Assembly (NCBI GenBank): GCA_902168185.1
Contig: CABHOV010000046.1
Span: 620,001 to 684,000 of the forward strand
Length of the DNA: 64,000 bases
Direction: 5' to 3'
DNA from: an uncultured Bacteroides sp.
GTDB lineage: Bacteria; Bacteroidota; Bacteroidia; Cytophagales; Cyclobacteriaceae
In this document: piece by piece, positions 17,380-27,795 of the stretch
Numbering within the stretch: the first letter of the stretch is position 1
How the letters are laid out: each line of letters opens with the position of its first letter
Notes under the pieces: generated by a model
Told to the model about the DNA's origin: nothing
Databases searched by the model: none
The model's input: only the letters and a program-made list of their open reading frames with translations
Program-made: the position numbers and the translations under genes

Positions 17380-18762
17380 ATGAAGAAATTCTTCCGGTAT
17401 CTCGGCATCAGCCTTCTTGTAATCATTGTTGCTGCGCTCACCTATATTCTGATCTTCTTTCCTACTATTATGACAGGCATGGCTGCGAAGACCATGTGCT
17501 CCTGTGTATATGTTACGAATCGCACGCCAGAAAGTGTAGTACAGGAAGAGTTCCAGGTTTTTCCCGGAATGCCATCTTTACCGTATGAAGTAAACCGTGA
17601 AGATTCTTCTGTATCAGTCTCCATGTTTTGGAAAACAAGTAAAGCTATATATAGGGATAGACTGGGATGTACCTTACTCGCAGAGCAGGAAGAGGACGTT
17701 GTAAGAAGTCAATCTATTAAAAGACCGCCCGTTGCTGCAAACCAGGATTCGCTCGCATGGCCTTCCGGAAATAGTATAGCGGATACCGTTCTGCAAGGCG
17801 TTGACTATACCAAAATAAAAGAAACCGTAAATAACGCTTTCGCGGATATAGATCCTGAAAAACCGATTTATACACATGGCGTTGCTGTAGTATATAACGG
17901 ACAACTCATTGCCGAGAAGTATGCAGACGGCTATAACTACAACAGTCGCTTGATGGGCTGGTCGATGACCAAGAGTATAACCAACGCATTGATCGGTATA
18001 TTGGTGAAGGAAAGAAAGTTAAAAACAGAAGAAGCTGCACCAGTTCCCGAATGGAAAGACGATGAGCGCCACAACATCACCTTAAACAATTTACTACAGG
18101 CCAGCAGCGGAATTGAATGGTCGGAATCCTATTTCTCACCCACTGCCGATTTCCACCAGATGTTTATCAAGAGTGATGATAAAGCAGCCTATGCAGCGTC
18201 ACGAAAATTAAAACACGAGCCGGGCACATTCTTTCAATACTCAAGTGGAACTACAAATATACTCTCACGCATCATCCGGCAAACCGTAGGCGACACAGCA
18301 TACTATCAGTTCCCCTATAAAAAACTTTTTCACAAGATCGGCATGAACCAGGCCGTGATCGAGCCGGACGCTTCCGGAACATTTGTGGCTTCGTCTTACT
18401 CCTTTGCTTCGGCCCGTGATTGGGCACGCCTCGGGTTGCTATACCTGAACGATGGCGTCTGGAATGGAGAACGAATCTTGCCGGAAGGATGGGTGAAGTA
18501 TTCGACAACACCGGCACCTGCAGCAAAGATCCGTCAGTATGGCGCACAGATCTGGCTGAACCTGGGCAATCCCGCTAATCCCTCAGAAGTTGAATATCCC
18601 GGCTTGCCCAATGAAGCAATTGTATTCGATGGCTTCGAAAAAAACTTTGTAGTCATTATACCTTCTAAAAATTTAGTCGTGGTGCGCCTGGGAGTTACAC
18701 ACAACAAAAACTTTAGCATGGCAAACCTGGTGAATGGTGTTATCGAAGGACTTCCTGACTGA
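17380..18762 (+). CDS. Serine hydrolase, beta-lactamase class C family
   Basis: A 460-residue exported or membrane-anchored hydrolase. The N-terminal 1-30 is a membrane helix (LVIIVAALTYILIFFPTIMT). The catalytic SxxK motif is S195-M-T-K198 in GWSMTKSITNALIG. The second motif is the tyrosine in QYSSGTTN, and a C-terminal region follows with FASARDWARLGLLYLNDGVW. This is the class C beta-lactamase / DD-peptidase / esterase fold. Members act on peptidoglycan stems, esters or amides, and substrate cannot be inferred. It is monocistronic with a good -7 box upstream. Confidence 0.92.
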   Translation: MKKFFRYLGISLLVIIVAALTYILIFFPTIMTGMAAKTMCSCVYVTNRTPESVVQEEFQVFPGMPSLPYEVNREDSSVSVSMFWKTSKAIYRDRLGCTLLAEQEEDVVRSQSIKRPPVAANQDSLAWPSGNSIADTVLQGVDYTKIKETVNNAFADIDPEKPIYTHGVAVVYNGQLIAEKYADGYNYNSRLMGWSMTKSITNALIGILVKERKLKTEEAAPVPEWKDDERHNITLNNLLQASSGIEWSESYFSPTADFHQMFIKSDDKAAYAASRKLKHEPGTFFQYSSGTTNILSRIIRQTVGDTAYYQFPYKKLFHKIGMNQAVIEPDASGTFVASSYSFASARDWARLGLLYLNDGVWNGERILPEGWVKYSTTPAPAAKIRQYGAQIWLNLGNPANPSEVEYPGLPNEAIVFDGFEKNFVVIIPSKNLVVVRLGVTHNKNFSMANLVNGVIEGLPD

Positions 18763-18805
18763 TTACAGCATATGCCGGATACATTGATTGATATATAGTA
18801 TACAG

Positions 18806-19795
18806 TTAATCCACCGTATACTGTACACCTGCTATTTTACGAACGCGATCCAATGTGTCCATGAGTTGCAAAGTATCCTGATGTGTCATTACAGGACTTT
18901 CAGTAAGTCCGCTTCGCAGGCACTCGCCTACATGGCGCGCTTCGAATTGATAGCCATAGCCGTCTTCACGGTGTACATCTATAGTCTGTGGTATATCTTT
19001 TCCCATGGCGACCTCCACTATACCAATGGCATTGTGAAAACGATTCTTCAGCATGATCCTCCCCTCTGTTCCCGCGATTACAGCCTCTACCGGTGTATGA
19101 GCCGATAAAGTTGACGACAAGTTGGCAATCGCTCCATTGGAAAATTTCATCAACATCGCACATTGTTCATCAACCCCGGTTACAGTAGGCGTGATCGCTG
19201 CTTGTATCTCTACAGGTTTACCTAACAATGATTGCGCGAGAAAAACGGGATATATACCTATATCCAGCAGCGAGCCTCCACCGAGCAACGGATCAACCAA
19301 CCGTTGGGGTACCGGTTCCCCGGGATTAAAACCGAAGTCTGCCTGGATCCACCGGATCTCTCCCAACACACCTGATTGAATAATCTCAATAACTTTTTTA
19401 TACTGTGGCAAAAATTTAGTCCAGAAGGCTTCCATGATAAAGACTTTCTGCTCACGCGCAAAGGCTATCATTTCGTTTGCCTGCTTGCTGTTGAGTGCAA
19501 ATGCTTTTTCGCACAACACGGCTTTATGATGTTTGAGGCAAAGCATAGCATGCTCGTAATGCAGGCCATGCGGCGTGGCTATATAAATCACGTCCACATC
19601 TTTATCGCTCACCAATTCTTCATAGGTGGTAAAGAAGCGCGCGGCATTGTACTGCGTTGCAAATTCCTGCGCCTTGCTTTTATCGCGCGAAGCAACCGCT
19701 GCCAGCGTTGCGTGCTCGACAAGCTTCAGATCGTTTGCGAATTTATTGGCGATCTTTCCGCAACCTAAAATACCCCAGCGAATTATTGATGACAT
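18806..19795 (-). CDS. Gfo/Idh/MocA family oxidoreductase
   Basis: A 329-residue NAD(P)-dependent dehydrogenase. The start was set at ATG 19795 because the Rossmann motif follows at once (IRWGILGCGKIANKFAND). An upstream in-frame start at 19894 would overlap the divergent methyltransferase gene. The conserved EKP-type motif appears as CEKAFALNSKQ, with the family lysine kept and the proline replaced by alanine. The C-terminal domain has GGGSLLDIGIYPVFLAQSLLG. The family oxidises or dehydrates sugars and cyclitols, with dihydrodiol or xylose dehydrogenase types closest in feel. Substrate unknown. No sugar operon surrounds it. Confidence 0.93.
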   Translation of the reverse strand: MSSIIRWGILGCGKIANKFANDLKLVEHATLAAVASRDKSKAQEFATQYNAARFFTTYEELVSDKDVDVIYIATPHGLHYEHAMLCLKHHKAVLCEKAFALNSKQANEMIAFAREQKVFIMEAFWTKFLPQYKKVIEIIQSGVLGEIRWIQADFGFNPGEPVPQRLVDPLLGGGSLLDIGIYPVFLAQSLLGKPVEIQAAITPTVTGVDEQCAMLMKFSNGAIANLSSTLSAHTPVEAVIAGTEGRIMLKNRFHNAIGIVEVAMGKDIPQTIDVHREDGYGYQFEARHVGECLRSGLTESPVMTHQDTLQLMDTLDRVRKIAGVQYTVD

Positions 19796-19843
19796 ATTTA
19801 TCTTGAAAATTTGATGTTCGTTGTAAATTAAGAATATTGGCGC

Positions 19844-20560
19844 ATGGCAAAAAGCGGCACGCACTTTCACTTCAAACAGTTTTCCATTGCCCACGACCGG
19901 TGTACCATGAAAGTAGGCACCGATGGTGTACTATTGGGTGCATGGGCGAATGTAGAAAAGAAAGATTCCATCCTCGACATCGGCACGGGCTCTGGAGTGA
20001 TTGCGTTAATGCTGGCGCAACGCTCTGCTCCTGGTGCGTGTATCCATGCCGTTGAACTCGAGCAACAGGATGCCCAACAGGCAATGGAAAATGTAGCGGC
20101 TTCACCCTGGCCCCAAAAAGTGAAAGTATATAATACCGCCATTCAACAATTTGAGGGTGAAAAAAAATATGATCTGATCCTGTCCAATCCTCCATACTTC
20201 ATCAACAGCCAGGAACCACCAGATCAAAGACGATTGCAAACGCGTCATACAACGGCATTGAGTTTTTCAGATCTGCTCTTGGCCGTTACACGTTTACTCA
20301 AGCCAGAAGGCAGCTTCCAGGTTATACTTCCCTATACCGAAGGCTTGCAATTCATTGCATTAGCGCTACAACACGCACTGCATTGTACCCGGCAATGGAG
20401 TTTCAGAACACGGCAGGAGAAACCAATCGAACGCTGGCTGCTGGAATTTTCGACTATACCGACAACTGTTGATCGAGGAGAAATATTGCTATACAAGCAC
20501 GATACCACCTGGGATGATTCATATATAGCGGTGACCCGTGATTTTTATCTCAACATGTAA
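19844..20560 (+). CDS. trmN6: tRNA1(Val) (adenine(37)-N6)-methyltransferase-like protein
   Basis: A 238-residue SAM-dependent methyltransferase. The N-terminus FKQFSIAHDRCTMKVGTDGVLLGAW is the family signature. Motif I is DIGTGSGVIALML, the acidic residue after it is in AVELEQQDAQQA, and the N6-adenine motif is NPPYF in LILSNPPYF. This combination matches the TrmN6/YfiC group, which methylates A37 of tRNA1(Val). It is divergent from the oxidoreductase with 48 bp between start codons. Confidence 0.92.
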   Translation: MAKSGTHFHFKQFSIAHDRCTMKVGTDGVLLGAWANVEKKDSILDIGTGSGVIALMLAQRSAPGACIHAVELEQQDAQQAMENVAASPWPQKVKVYNTAIQQFEGEKKYDLILSNPPYFINSQEPPDQRRLQTRHTTALSFSDLLLAVTRLLKPEGSFQVILPYTEGLQFIALALQHALHCTRQWSFRTRQEKPIERWLLEFSTIPTTVDRGEILLYKHDTTWDDSYIAVTRDFYLNM

Positions 20561-20672
20561 ATATGGATTGATCATCCATGAGGAAGAAGAATAAAGATCA
20601 AGTAATTTTTGTAACTTGTTTAAATGTATTCGCTAGAGTAGCTGCGAATTCACTTTATTTTAAAACCCCTCT

Positions 20673-21245
20673 ATGAAAAAAAACATTCTCTTAATTCTGT
20701 TAGCACTGGCGACCAATGCCTTTGCACAGACAACCTGGAATATTGATAAGCCGCATTCGCGAATCAGTTTTAGTGTTGCTCACATGGTTGTATCGGAAAC
20801 CGAAGGAAGCTTCAAGGACTTTGATGCAAAGGTGATCAGCAAGACTCCGGACTTTAATGGTGCCGATGTTGAATTCACTGCAAAGACTGCTTCGATCGAC
20901 ACGGATAATGAAAAACGTGATACGCATTTAAAAGGTGATGAGTTTTTCAATGCTGAAAAATATCCGGAGATAAAATTCAAGGGCAACCTGGTAAAGGAAA
21001 GTGATAAATATGTATTGAAAGGAAATCTAACGCTACGCGATGTTACAAAGCCTGTTACGTTCGCAGTAGTATATGGAGGCTCGGTAAAAGCATTTGGTGG
21101 TGAGAAAGCAGGTTTCAAACTCAACGGAAAAATTAATCGCCAGGACTACGGATTAAAGTGGAGCAAGACAGTCGAGTCCGGTGGACTTGTTGTAGGTGAT
21201 GAAGTCGAGATCATCTGCAAAGTTGAGTTGAACAAAGCTCAATAA
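20673..21245 (+). CDS. YceI family periplasmic protein
   Basis: 190 residues with a signal peptide ending in NAFAQ. The YceI lipocalin-like barrel starts with WNIDKPHSRISFSVAHMVVSE and continues with KFKGNLVKESDKYVLKGNLTL and RDVTKPVTFAV, all typical of the family. These proteins bind isoprenoid-type or other hydrophobic ligands in the periplasm, and stress links are common. A MarR-family gene follows on the same strand after 108 bp, a pairing often seen in Bacteroidota, so it may be regulated by that protein. Confidence 0.94.
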   Translation: MKKNILLILLALATNAFAQTTWNIDKPHSRISFSVAHMVVSETEGSFKDFDAKVISKTPDFNGADVEFTAKTASIDTDNEKRDTHLKGDEFFNAEKYPEIKFKGNLVKESDKYVLKGNLTLRDVTKPVTFAVVYGGSVKAFGGEKAGFKLNGKINRQDYGLKWSKTVESGGLVVGDEVEIICKVELNKAQ

Positions 21246-21353
21246 CATTACGTTCGCAAGCGCAGCACAAACAATTACATTTTCAATTGAAGATGAACAT
21301 TGCGGAAGTTTCGCGCATGCGGTCTGATTTTTTATTGACAGTATAGTACAGTT

Positions 21354-21827
21354 ATGTCGTCCACTTTAATGAAAAACCTTATGAAAATTGAGGAAGAGAT
21401 TAGCCAGCCTAAATTTCGAAATGCGACTCAGAAGGCACTTATCAACGTGATTTTTACTTCACACTGGATCCTGGATAAGCAACAGAGTTTTTTCAAGCCC
21501 TTCGGAATTACATCGCAGCAATTTAATATTTTGAGAATCCTGAGAGGACAGTATCCTCAAGGTATATCTGGCGCTACGCTGAAGGCGCGTATGATGGATA
21601 AAAATTCGGATGTATCGCGACTCCTCGATCGGCTCGAAGTAAAAGAGCTTATCGAGAAGAGACTTTGCCCTTCCGATAAGCGTGCTACAGATATATTCAT
21701 CACACAGAAAGGATTGGACGTATTAGCCGAACTCGATAAAAATCAAACCGAGTTCGATGCTATACTTGCCCTTACTGATTCCGAAGCAATGTTGCTAAGC
21801 GAATTGCTGGATAAAGCGCGTGGTTGA
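21354..21827 (+). CDS. MarR family transcriptional regulator
   Basis: 157 residues with the winged helix-turn-helix of MarR proteins. Recognition features are FNILRILRGQYPQGISGATL, the helix MMDKNSDVSRLLDRLEVK and the wing LIEKRLCPSDKRATDIFIT. It probably binds DNA as a dimer and responds to small phenolic or oxidising signals. It follows yceI, its likely target. Its TGA stop (ending 21827) abuts the stop of the convergent peptidase gene (21828). Confidence 0.93.
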   Translation: MSSTLMKNLMKIEEEISQPKFRNATQKALINVIFTSHWILDKQQSFFKPFGITSQQFNILRILRGQYPQGISGATLKARMMDKNSDVSRLLDRLEVKELIEKRLCPSDKRATDIFITQKGLDVLAELDKNQTEFDAILALTDSEAMLLSELLDKARG

Positions 21828-23549
21828 TCAGCTCTTGTTCAGCTCGTCTTTCACGAAGTCCATCAGTTCTTTTATATAGGCTCTGCTAAAATCAAATTTA
21901 ATACCGGCAGCCTTATATATTTCGGGGATGGAGCGAAGGTACCCGAGCTTCAACGCATTCTGATATCCTTGCAATCCTTTCGCAGGATCGTTCCGGAAAT
22001 TGCGCCACACCGCTATAGCACCAAGCTGCGCCATACCATATTCAATATAGTAGAAGGGCACTTCGTATAGGTGAAGTTGCTTTTGCCACAAGTAGTCTTT
22101 TGTTTCTTCGAGACCGTTCCAGTCAGTAACAGTATCCGCAAACTGGTTGAATATTTTATTCCACTCGCGCTTTCGTTCTTCAGTCGAATGGTTAGCGTGT
22201 TCGTAAATCCAGTGTTGATACTTATCGATGGTGGCAACCCATGGCAATGTCTCAATCAGGTCTTCGAGGTGATCGCGTTTAGCACGCTTCAATTCTTCAG
22301 GATCTGTAAAGAATACATCCCAATGATCCATCGAGATTAGTTCCATCGACATGGAAGCAAGCTCTGCTACTTCAGAGGGAGTCGATTTAAAATCATTCAA
22401 CTCCAGATCACGCGTTAAAAAGTTATGTATAGCATGTCCACCTTCATGCATGATCGTCACCATATCACGCAACGTAGATGTGGCATTCATAAAAATGAAG
22501 GGCACACCAATTTCCGATAACGGATAATTATACCCTCCGGGAGCTTTGCCTTTCCGTGATTCAAGATCGAGATGTCCCATCTCTTTCATGATCGCTAAAC
22601 ACTGTCCCAGAAACGGATCGAGTCTCTTGAAGACTTCAATTGTTTTTTCTGTTAACTCTTTTCCATTGGCGAAAGGCTTCAACGCTTCGCGACCTTCAGG
22701 GTCAACCGCTTTATCCCACGGACGAAGTGAATTTACTTTCATCATGTTCTTGCGCTCCTGTGCAAAATTGTTTAGCAATGGCACCACTTCATTTTGAATA
22801 GCATCATGAAATGCAAAGCAATCCTGCGGAGTATAATCAAAACGTCCCAATGACTTAAACATATAGTCACGGAAATTTGTGAAACCTGCATTGACAGAAA
22901 CCTGGTGACGCAATGCAACCAGTTTACTAAACAGATCATCCAGTGTAACTTTATCTTTTAACCTGCGCTCGTTTATTTTATAGTATACATCTTCGCGCTT
23001 CTTGCGCTCGGTGTCCATTAACACAACAGAAGCTTGCGGCAGCGTAACTTCTTTTCCCTCCCACTCGATCGTCATAGCGCCAGAGATCTGCGCATACTTT
23101 TGTGCCTCTGTACTGATTTCGGTATATAAAGGAACGTTCTCTTCTCTGAAGATTTCGATTTCCTTTTTCAACCCGCGGATCATAATATCATATCCTTCAT
23201 CTTTCGCCAACGTGTCGAGCAATGGGGAAGCCGCAGCTTTCTTGTTCAACTGATCAGCTACCGGTGCAACCTGTGGTTGAATGTTTTGTATAAAATCCTG
23301 GTATGCTTTGTTATAGTCTGCGTTATCGGTATAGCAGGTCATGCGGATATAGCGCCACGCCAGGTCTTCAGAGATCACCGACTCAAGCTCACTTCGATCG
23401 CGAAACCATTGTTTCAGATCTTGCAATGAACTCAAATCACGGTTCAGTAATGTATCAAAGTATGGTTTCAGTTCTTCCCAGGTTGTTACCTTAAATGCAT
23501 CCGGTAAAAATTTGCGCGGTGGGCGCTGTGGTATTGCTATAGCTGTCAT
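21828..23549 (-). CDS. M3 family oligoendopeptidase
   Basis: A 573-residue cytoplasmic zinc metallopeptidase that degrades short peptides. The zinc motif HExxH reads HEGGH in MVTIMHEGGHAIHNF, followed by the downstream glutamate region SEVAELASMSMELISMD that gives the third ligand. The rest is the alpha-helical thimet-oligopeptidase fold. Length matches the oligoendopeptidase F group. The gene ends exactly where the convergent MarR gene ends, leaving no room for separate terminators. Confidence 0.95.
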   Translation of the reverse strand: MTAIAIPQRPPRKFLPDAFKVTTWEELKPYFDTLLNRDLSSLQDLKQWFRDRSELESVISEDLAWRYIRMTCYTDNADYNKAYQDFIQNIQPQVAPVADQLNKKAAASPLLDTLAKDEGYDIMIRGLKKEIEIFREENVPLYTEISTEAQKYAQISGAMTIEWEGKEVTLPQASVVLMDTERKKREDVYYKINERRLKDKVTLDDLFSKLVALRHQVSVNAGFTNFRDYMFKSLGRFDYTPQDCFAFHDAIQNEVVPLLNNFAQERKNMMKVNSLRPWDKAVDPEGREALKPFANGKELTEKTIEVFKRLDPFLGQCLAIMKEMGHLDLESRKGKAPGGYNYPLSEIGVPFIFMNATSTLRDMVTIMHEGGHAIHNFLTRDLELNDFKSTPSEVAELASMSMELISMDHWDVFFTDPEELKRAKRDHLEDLIETLPWVATIDKYQHWIYEHANHSTEERKREWNKIFNQFADTVTDWNGLEETKDYLWQKQLHLYEVPFYYIEYGMAQLGAIAVWRNFRNDPAKGLQGYQNALKLGYLRSIPEIYKAAGIKFDFSRAYIKELMDFVKDELNKS

Positions 23550-23603
23550 ATCGTTTCTTCTTACGTAAATAGTAAATCAAAAATACACAAAGAAAATTCC
23601 CGG

Positions 23604-26069
23604 TTAGGGCACGAATGTATATTCTTTGCCGGGTTCAGTCGCTACATCGTACAACATGCTGACAGGCAACGTTGTTTTCCGAAGCTGTGCCTGCGGAGAA
23701 ATGATTGGAGCACGTAACGTTTCAACCTGGTAAAACGGATTTTTGTTTTCACCAACGGCATCCTTCATCACAAACTTTCCTCCTGCTTTTAACGGTTGAT
23801 GAACGCGCACGCGACATACTCCTCCAAGTTTAGACCTGATCTTTAATGCAGTAATTTTTTTATCCTTCCAGGCAATGTCCACTTCATAACCACCGCGTGC
23901 TACAAGTCCTTTTACTTCTCCATCTTTCCACTGATCAGGCAATGCGGGAAGTATATACAGGGCTCCATCATGCGACTGCACAAACATTTCTGCTATACCG
24001 GATGTGCAACCAAAATTTCCATCGATCTGAAAAGGAGGATGCGCATCAAACAAGTTTGGATATGTACCCCCACCTCCGGCATTGGTTCCAACCGGACGAA
24101 GCTGATCCGTTATTAATTTATAGGCATGATTGCCATCGAGCAGACGTGCCCAGAAATTTACTTTCCAGCCCATAGACCAACCGGTAGAAACATCACCACG
24201 TTGTGTCAGCGTATTTCGTGCCGCTTCAAACAACTCCGGATTTCTATAGGGAGAAATCTGTGCACTGGGATATAGTCCATAGAGATGTGAAACGTGACGA
24301 TGTTTATCATTCGGATTGTCCCAATCGTGAATCCACTCTTGAAGCTGACTATTTTTACCAACCTGCATAGGCGCGAGCTGTGACTTCAATTGTCTCAATG
24401 AATCGGCAAAAGATTTATCAAGCTTTAAAATTTCAGCTGCTTTTATAGTGCGTCCAAAAAGATCGAACAGCAACTGGTTATCCATCGTGGTACCCGCAGT
24501 GACGGAGGCCCGTTGTGTTTCATTGTAGCTATAGGTATTTTCAGGAGACACCGAAGGGCTTACCACGAGCCAATGATGCTCGGGGTCTTCTTGCAATACA
24601 TCTACAAAGAACTGACTCGCTCCTTTCAATACATGATAATATTGTTTGAGAAAATTCACATCACCGGTAAACATATAGTGTTCCCATAAATGTTGCGAAA
24701 GCCACGCACCACCCATCGGCCACATTCCCCATGAATGTGCACCATCTACCGGATCGGTTATGCGCCACAGGTCCGTGTTGTGATGACATACCCAGCCCTT
24801 CGCTCCATAGGTTTTGGTAGCGCTCTCCCTTCCGGTATGCGAAAGGTCGTCCAGCATTTTAAACAATGGATCATGTAATTCACTGAGATTGGTTACTTCG
24901 GCTGGCCAGTAATTCATTTCAGTATTAATGTTCACAGTATATTTACTATCCCATGGAGGCATCAAATGATGATTCCATATACCTTGTAATGTACCGGGCT
25001 GTCCACCGGGTTGTGACGAGCAGATCAACAGATAACGCCCATACTGAAAATATAGGGCTGACAGGTGAGGATCATTCGCTGTAGCGAATTCTGAAAGACG
25101 CACGTCCGTTGTTTTTTGAACCGATGGCGTTGTGCCCAGATTCAGTTTTACACGATCAAAATACTTTTTATAATATTTTTTATGTTCTGAAAGTGCTATA
25201 GTATATTTCTTCTTTAATGCTGCCTGAAGGTATTGCAATGCTTTTTGATGCTCGTCTGCGCTAATGTCGCGGTAATTTTTAAAGTTGGAGGCGATCGATA
25301 TATATACTGTAGCTGCAGTAGCTTTTGTAATGGAAACTTGTAAGCTGTCCGAAGTAACCGTTCCACCTTCTGTTACAGCATGGAATTGCCCTTCGAATTC
25401 AACTGCGCCTTTTACACCTTCGTGATCGCCTGTGATACCCGTAAGAACCAACGCATTCTTCTCACTCCGAACGACGTGCTTTTGCGGACTCTTCACTGAT
25501 AATGTACACGTGATACTTCCTGGTTTATCCGCGGTAAGTCGCACGATAACAACCTGGCCTGTGAATGAAACAAAGACTTCGCGCTTATACTTTACTCCGT
25601 CAGCTTCATACGATACGGTGGCAACGGCATCCTCTATGTTAAGGTCACGATAATAGTTTGTTACATTTTTATATTGGGGAAAACCGATAAACAAACTTCC
25701 CACCGATTGATAAGGCATTCCATCATTCAGCGAGTGCACATTTTTATCGGCTATAGCTTGTGCCTCTGCATATTTACCTTCTGCTATAAGTTTTCGTATT
25801 TCGGGAATAACCGTTGCTGTTACCGGGTTTATATTATTATTCGGACCACCGGCCCATACAGTACCTTCATTCAGTTGCAGTTCTTCTTGCTGAGGATTGC
25901 CGTATAGCATTGTGCCCAACCGTCCATTACCAAGAGGCAGCGCTTCCTCCCACTTTACCGCGGGCTTATCATACCAAAGCTTAAGGGGTACATTTTGTTG
26001 TGCCACACTACGTATGCAGATTAACCCGCATATCAGCAACATGCTATACTTAATATAAATTTTATTCAT
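23604..26069 (-). CDS. Glycoside hydrolase family 95 (alpha-L-fucosidase type)
   Basis: An 821-residue exported enzyme with a signal peptide ending in SVAQQ. The N-terminal beta domain starts with [23 protein letters not shown], the GH95 hallmark. The (alpha/alpha)6 barrel contains [11 protein letters not shown], whose asparagines match the catalytic-site residues of GH95, and later [17 protein letters not shown]. The C-terminal part has [15 protein letters not shown], which carries the second catalytic region. GH95 enzymes cleave terminal alpha-1,2-L-fucose or L-galactose from glycans by inversion. It stands alone rather than in the SusCD locus, 54 bp upstream of the M3 peptidase gene. Confidence 0.95.
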   Translation of the reverse strand: MNKIYIKYSMLLICGLICIRSVAQQNVPLKLWYDKPAVKWEEALPLGNGRLGTMLYGNPQQEELQLNEGTVWAGGPNNNINPVTATVIPEIRKLIAEGKYAEAQAIADKNVHSLNDGMPYQSVGSLFIGFPQYKNVTNYYRDLNIEDAVATVSYEADGVKYKREVFVSFTGQVVIVRLTADKPGSITCTLSVKSPQKHVVRSEKNALVLTGITGDHEGVKGAVEFEGQFHAVTEGGTVTSDSLQVSITKATAATVYISIASNFKNYRDISADEHQKALQYLQAALKKKYTIALSEHKKYYKKYFDRVKLNLGTTPSVQKTTDVRLSEFATANDPHLSALYFQYGRYLLICSSQPGGQPGTLQGIWNHHLMPPWDSKYTVNINTEMNYWPAEVTNLSELHDPLFKMLDDLSHTGRESATKTYGAKGWVCHHNTDLWRITDPVDGAHSWGMWPMGGAWLSQHLWEHYMFTGDVNFLKQYYHVLKGASQFFVDVLQEDPEHHWLVVSPSVSPENTYSYNETQRASVTAGTTMDNQLLFDLFGRTIKAAEILKLDKSFADSLRQLKSQLAPMQVGKNSQLQEWIHDWDNPNDKHRHVSHLYGLYPSAQISPYRNPELFEAARNTLTQRGDVSTGWSMGWKVNFWARLLDGNHAYKLITDQLRPVGTNAGGGGTYPNLFDAHPPFQIDGNFGCTSGIAEMFVQSHDGALYILPALPDQWKDGEVKGLVARGGYEVDIAWKDKKITALKIRSKLGGVCRVRVHQPLKAGGKFVMKDAVGENKNPFYQVETLRAPIISPQAQLRKTTLPVSMLYDVATEPGKEYTFVP

Positions 26070-26182
26070 ACGAATCGGTTTGTTATTAATCTCGCAACCG
26101 TGAATATAAAACAGACAATCAAAACTTTTCCCGATTAAAAGATTTTTTATAATAATATTTTAAGCGCCATTATTGTATCGGC

Positions 26183-27220
26183 ATGAGTGATTCACAAGAA
26201 GAACATAGAAAAAAAGTTTTAACCAATCCCTTTCAATGGCTTCAACACTTTGGACTTGACGGATTTATACTTGCACTGGCAGGGATGATCATGCTTGCAT
26301 ATTGGTGGCCTGAAGGCGGTACTGCACAAGGTCGTTTATCATTGTCGCAACTCGCAAACTATGGCATATCGCTGATCTTTTTCTTTTACGGACTTCGTCT
26401 CAGTAAACAAAAACTTCAACAAGGTCTTGGTAACTGGCGGCTTCATATACTGGTTCAGGCAAGTACTTTTATTCTTTTCCCGTTGCTTATATATCCTTTT
26501 AAGATGATCGCTACAGACCATCTCGCACAGCTTCTATGGCTCGGCACTTTCTTTCTGGCAAGCTTGCCGTCTACTGTATCTTCATCTGTCGTAATGGTAT
26601 CCATTGCCGAAGGAAATATACCTGCCGCTATATTTAATGCCAGTATATCCAGTGTCATCGGGGTATTTATCACACCGTTGTGGATGGGAATGGCTCTCTC
26701 GAACTCTTCGGGGCAGGTGGATCTGGGAAGTACCATTGGCAAACTAACTCTGCAAGTGTTATTGCCTGTGGTTGCTGGTATACTTCTTAATCCACGTTTA
26801 GGACAATACGCGGAAAAGTACCGCAAGCAGTTGAAGTATTTCGATCAGACTATTATCCTGATCATTGTATATACTGCATTCAGCGAATCGTTCGCACGCA
26901 AAATGTTTAGCGATTTAACAATTACAGAATTACTTCTATTTGGCATCGCGATGCTTATACTCTTTTTTATAGCATACGGCATTACTACACTTTGTTGCAA
27001 GCTTCTCAGGTTTAATCGTGAAGATAGCATTACCGCGGTATTCTGTGGATCGAAGAAATCACTTGTACACGGCACCGTTATGTCGCATGTACTATTTGCC
27101 AACAGCACGATGACGGGCATCCTGCTTTTACCACTCATGCTATATCATGCTTTACAATTGATCGTGGTAAGCATGATTGCGCGAAAAAAGGCAAAGCAGC
27201 TGAAAGAGAAGAATATATAA
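26183..27220 (+). CDS. Bile acid:sodium symporter-like transporter (SBF-like)
   Basis: A 345-residue inner-membrane protein with about ten hydrophobic helices. The family signs are FFLASLPSTVSSSVVMVSIAEGN, with the conserved polar stretch in the middle of the membrane domain, and CGSKKSLVHGTVMSHVLF near the C-terminus. This fits the YfeH / SBF-like branch related to the sodium/bile acid cotransporters. The solute is unknown. It converges with the methyltransferase gene, with 15 bp between the two stops. Confidence 0.9.
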   Translation: MSDSQEEHRKKVLTNPFQWLQHFGLDGFILALAGMIMLAYWWPEGGTAQGRLSLSQLANYGISLIFFFYGLRLSKQKLQQGLGNWRLHILVQASTFILFPLLIYPFKMIATDHLAQLLWLGTFFLASLPSTVSSSVVMVSIAEGNIPAAIFNASISSVIGVFITPLWMGMALSNSSGQVDLGSTIGKLTLQVLLPVVAGILLNPRLGQYAEKYRKQLKYFDQTIILIIVYTAFSESFARKMFSDLTITELLLFGIAMLILFFIAYGITTLCCKLLRFNREDSITAVFCGSKKSLVHGTVMSHVLFANSTMTGILLLPLMLYHALQLIVVSMIARKKAKQLKEKNI

Positions 27221-27235
27221 CCTCTGCTAATGTAC

Positions 27236-27748
27236 TTATCTAAGCAACGCTGAATATATACTTCCCTGATATGCGGATGGAACTTCATGTAGCAATTCTA
27301 CTGAAGCGAAACCCGCCTCTCTTGAAAAGGTCTGCAAGGTGGAGTAACTCATGGGATAAGGCACCCAACGATTGCCGTGGTCTGTATTATACTCTACCAA
27401 TATTATCCTTGCTGCAGGCTTCAGATTTTTCCGGATACGTTGAATAAACGCCAACTGATTTTCCACAAAATGAAGGGCATTCGCCATGAGTATTCCGTCC
27501 AACGGCAGATCGAGTGCATCCTTTACAAAATCTTTTTGGAAAGTGTGGAGTGTTATCGTTGGCTCAATAGTTATTGAACGGAGTGCAGCGCCATCTTTAT
27601 CAACCGCATAGATTGTGCTGCCGGCAGATAAACATGTACTGAGTGCTTTGGTAAACATGCCCTGACCTGCGCCAAGATCAGCCCATGTCTGTTGTGACGA
27701 AGACATCACGCCTTCTTTGATAAGATCAACCGCTGTTTCTATTTGCAT
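27236..27748 (-). CDS. Class I SAM-dependent methyltransferase
   Basis: A 170-residue methyltransferase. Motif I is WADLGAGQGMFTKAL, motif II is in IYAVDKDGAALRSI, and the following LDLPLDGILMANALHFVENQ and RIILVEYNTDHGNRW complete the Rossmann-like core. The short length and lack of extra domains leave the substrate open. It lies 47 bp after the head of the protease gene region on the same strand and is convergent with the SBF-like transporter. There is no functional clue in the context. Confidence 0.87.
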   Translation of the reverse strand: MQIETAVDLIKEGVMSSSQQTWADLGAGQGMFTKALSTCLSAGSTIYAVDKDGAALRSITIEPTITLHTFQKDFVKDALDLPLDGILMANALHFVENQLAFIQRIRKNLKPAARIILVEYNTDHGNRWVPYPMSYSTLQTFSREAGFASVELLHEVPSAYQGSIYSALLR

Positions 27749-27795
27749 AACGGATGGCGCACGGATTACAAGTATATATCCATCAGCAATCGCTG

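Noticed and set aside
19796-19894. 33-residue N-terminal extension of the Gfo/Idh/MocA protein
   Set aside because: It overlaps the divergent methyltransferase gene, and the Rossmann motif starts right after ATG 19795.
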